Below are positions 5,581-6,765 of a stretch of DNA of 6,765 nucleotides, piece after piece (the first letter of the stretch is position 1; every line of letters starts with the position of its first letter). This DNA is from Thermogutta sp. Its GTDB lineage: Bacteria > Planctomycetota > Planctomycetia > Pirellulales > Thermoguttaceae. The stretch is taken from positions 1-6,765 of the forward strand of contig JAAZNR010000909.1 of NCBI GenBank assembly GCA_012798155.1, in the 5' to 3' direction. Under the pieces are notes generated by a model that did no database searches, was not told the origin of the DNA, and saw only the letters and a program-made list of their open reading frames with translations. A program made the position numbers and the translations under genes.

Positions 5581-5597
5581 CCCCGCTGCGAGCGGGG
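5581..5597 (+). terminator. second candidate hairpin downstream of the glycoside hydrolase
   Basis: CCCCGC (5581-5586) and GCGGGG (5592-5597) form a perfect, very GC-rich 6-bp stem around a TGCGA loop. It lacks a T-tract. It lies just before the candidate promoter of the next gene and may isolate the two transcription units. Confidence 0.3.
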
Positions 5598-5604
5598 CCG
5601 CGTC

Positions 5605-5633
5605 TGGCGATTCGGGGCGAAACAGGGTATCAT
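5605..5633 (+). promoter_or_regulatory. candidate promoter of the small basic protein gene
   Basis: TATCAT at 5628-5633 matches the -10 consensus at five of six positions, and a weak -35 (TGGCGA, 5605-5610) stands 17 bp upstream. The predicted leader of about 80 nt contains the perfect stem CCCGGC (5647-5652) / GCCGGG (5658-5663). Confidence 0.33.
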
Positions 5634-5718
5634 AAAGCCTGGGTGTCCCGGCCCATCGCCGGGGTGGGGGGTGCTGCCTCATCCGCGATGGGAGCCTTCT
5701 TTTTTCGAGGGGACTGCG

Positions 5719-6048
5719 ATGGCGCGAAGAGTTCTGGATCGCAAGGCGTTGCGCGAACAGGCGGAGGCGGCGGAAAAAGGCGAGAAGTCGTCGGGCGAGG
5801 GCGGCGAAGAAAAGGAAGCCGTAAAGAAGCCCGCCGCCAAAACTCCCCGAAAGAGTCGAGCCAAGGTGGCCAAGACGTACAAGTTGGTGGCCGTGTGGGG
5901 GGTCTTCAATCAGACCATGGTTCAGGTTCAAACTTTCGACTATTCCCGCCGGGCCGACGCCGAAAAGGCGGCCAAAGAGCTGACCGAAAGCAAAAAGGTG
6001 CCGCATTTCGTGCAGCTCGTCAAGCAACAGGTGGAAGTGGAGTCTTGA
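5719..6048 (+). CDS. small Lys/Glu/Ala-rich protein of unknown function
   Basis: A 109-residue cytoplasmic protein with no signal peptide or membrane segment. Residues 1-53 are charged, low-complexity and probably disordered: an RRVLDRKALREQAEAAEKGEK start, an acidic GEGGEEKE patch, then a strongly basic KKPAAKTPRKSRAKVAK stretch. Residues about 54-109 look folded. Predicted by eye they give strand (YKLVAVWGVFNQ), strand (MVQVQTFDY), helix (SRRADAEKAAKELTESK) and strand (PHFVQLVKQQVEV), a compact β-β-α-β unit. The basic tail suggests nucleic-acid or ribosome contact, but nothing proves it. GAGGGGA lies 6 nt upstream of ATG 5719; the open frame back to 5353 overlaps the glycoside hydrolase and is not believed. 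It is flanked by hairpins on both sides and seems to be its own transcription unit. I recall similar small proteins in planctomycetes but cannot name a family. Confidence 0.8.
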   Translation: MARRVLDRKALREQAEAAEKGEKSSGEGGEEKEAVKKPAAKTPRKSRAKVAKTYKLVAVWGVFNQTMVQVQTFDYSRRADAEKAAKELTESKKVPHFVQLVKQQVEVES

Positions 6049-6068
6049 AGCGGCCGGTCGGTCGGCGG

Positions 6069-6087
6069 GTCGCGGTCGCGCCGCGAC
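6069..6087 (+). terminator. strong stem-loop after the small basic protein gene
   Basis: GTCGCGG (6069-6075) and CCGCGAC (6081-6087) form a perfect 7-bp stem with a TCGCG loop, 20 nt after the stop codon. There is no T-run, only AATTG, directly after. Its right arm is the beginning of the tandem repeat at 6081-6130. Confidence 0.4.
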
Positions 6088-6130
6088 AATTGCCCGAGGA
6101 ACGTCCCGCGACAAGTCCCCGAGGAAGTGG
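6081..6130. repeat. 25-bp tandem repeat, two copies
   Basis: Copy 1 (6081-6105) and copy 2 (6106-6130) both read CCGCGACAA, then a variable TTG/GTC, then CCCGAGGAA; the first 21 positions differ at only two places, while the last four diverge. It is intergenic. Period and the CCGxGACAA core resemble the reverse complement of the array at the left edge of the window. Confidence 0.6.
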
Positions 6131-6147
6131 CCGTCAGGTCGGCCCGA

Positions 6148-6178
6148 CCCGGCGGATGCCGCCGGGAAGCCCGTTTTT
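6148..6178 (+). terminator. hairpin followed by T5, probable terminator
   Basis: CCCGGCGG (6148-6155) and CCGCCGGG (6159-6166) form a perfect 8-bp GC stem with loop ATG, followed after seven bases by TTTTT (6174-6178). This is the most terminator-like signal in the window, although the T-run is short and offset. It would end transcription of the small protein gene about 110 nt after its stop and insulate the lipoprotein gene. Confidence 0.45.
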
Positions 6179-6237
6179 CGGCACGCGATGAACATGCCGA
6201 TCGACCCGTGAAAGACACAGCGGCAGCGAGGGTCCCC

Positions 6238-6765
6238 ATGAACATGATGCAAAGATCGCGATGGATCGTCTTCCTCATGGCGGCGGTGGGGCTTTGGGTG
6301 CCGGCGACGGGCGGCTGTTCGAAGTCCGCGCAGGAGAAGCCGGAGGCCGCCGCCGGCCCTTCCGTTCCCGATCTCGCGCAACCCGACATGCCGCCGCTCG
6401 GCGACTACTTGCCGCTGCTGGACGAGGGCCGATTGGAAATGGCCCCCCCGAAGGCATGGGCGGTGGCGCCTCGCAGCCCCAAGTTCATCGTTCGCTTTCA
6501 AAGCGATCCCTCGGCCCCGTATCCCTCCGTCGTGGTGACGGCCGAGGACTGCGAACAGTTTCGCGACGTGACGGAAAAGAACATCAGTCAATATTTGAAA
6601 TTCATCGCCGCTGAGATGGAGGCTGCCGGGCGGAGCGGGACGGTCCGGCCGGGTCGTATCGGGCAAATGGTCGGGGTCGTCTATCAACGCCGGGTCAAGG
6701 TCAAAGACAGCATGGGTACCATCTTGGACCAGCTCTATTTCGACACGGTCCGCGGCGGGCGGCGA
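6238..6765 (+). CDS. lipoprotein of unknown function, 3' end outside window
   Basis: The first 176 residues of an exported lipoprotein; the frame is still open at the last base, so total length is unknown. Residues 1-26 form a lipoprotein signal: basic start MNMMQRSR, hydrophobic WIVFLMAAVGLWV, then PATGGC with the probable lipidated cysteine at 27. The TGG before Cys is an acceptable but not ideal lipobox. A Ser/Ala/Pro-rich linker (28-55) follows, then a globular part with LPLLDEGRLEMAPPKAW (58-74), PKFIVRFQSDP (81-91) and a likely helix DVTEKNISQYLKFIAAEMEA (110-129). No catalytic or binding motif is visible and I do not recognise a family. GAGGG lies 5 nt upstream of ATG 6238; Met3 or Met4 could also serve. 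Localisation is judged from the signal alone. Confidence 0.82.
   Translation, partial: MNMMQRSRWIVFLMAAVGLWVPATGGCSKSAQEKPEAAAGPSVPDLAQPDMPPLGDYLPLLDEGRLEMAPPKAWAVAPRSPKFIVRFQSDPSAPYPSVVVTAEDCEQFRDVTEKNISQYLKFIAAEMEAAGRSGTVRPGRIGQMVGVVYQRRVKVKDSMGTILDQLYFDTVRGGRR

Noticed and set aside
5353..5718. N-terminal extension of the small basic protein
   Set aside because: It overlaps the end of the glycoside hydrolase gene and crosses two hairpins; ATG 5719 has GAGGGGA in the right place.
5566..6687. 373-codon minus-strand frame across the small protein gene and lipoprotein start
   Set aside because: Composition is dominated by Arg, Gly and His as expected for a GC-rich shadow frame, and it crosses terminator-like hairpins.

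Overview
The window looks like GC-rich chromosomal DNA of a planctomycete, probably a member of Pirellulales or a relative. This is inferred from the type of genes present: a Tat-exported Gfo/Idh/MocA oxidoreductase of the kind that is abundant in Planctomycetota, a short UvrC-like protein, an exported glycoside hydrolase, a small Lys/Glu/Ala-rich protein, and a lipoprotein with no recognisable domain. Long intergenic regions packed with palindromes and short repeats point the same way. No rRNA, tRNA, CRISPR array or phage gene is visible.

Layout: (1) Positions 1-72 hold a 24-bp tandem repeat that runs off the left edge. (2) 73-1440, minus strand: Tat-signal Gfo/Idh/MocA oxidoreductase. (3) 1441-1840: non-coding, containing a roughly 120-bp MITE-like element with perfect 13-bp inverted ends and two internal hairpins. 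(4) 1841-3181, minus strand: a UvrC-like excision nuclease that keeps the GIY-YIG, cysteine cluster, UVR and RNase H-like catalytic parts, but lacks about 100 residues in the middle and the C-terminal helix-hairpin-helix domain. (5) 3182-4003: a non-coding divergent region of about 820 bp. It holds a second MITE-like element with target-site duplication, several palindromic or direct repeats and two candidate promoters. (6) 4004-5455, plus strand: secreted clan GH-A glycoside hydrolase starting at GTG. (7) 5719-6048, plus strand: 109-residue small protein. (8) 6238 to the right edge, plus strand: a lipoprotein gene cut off by the window end.

The genes do not form an obvious pathway. The oxidoreductase and the glycoside hydrolase are both predicted to be exported and both could act on carbohydrates, but they lie on opposite strands with uvrC between them, so a functional link is only a guess. 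Each gene seems to be its own transcription unit, with gaps of 189-822 bp. The most interesting material is non-coding: two different MITE-like elements, one inserted directly against a candidate uvrC -10 box, and a cluster of hairpin repeats. The shortened UvrC is the most interesting protein. I found no convincing new multi-gene system.
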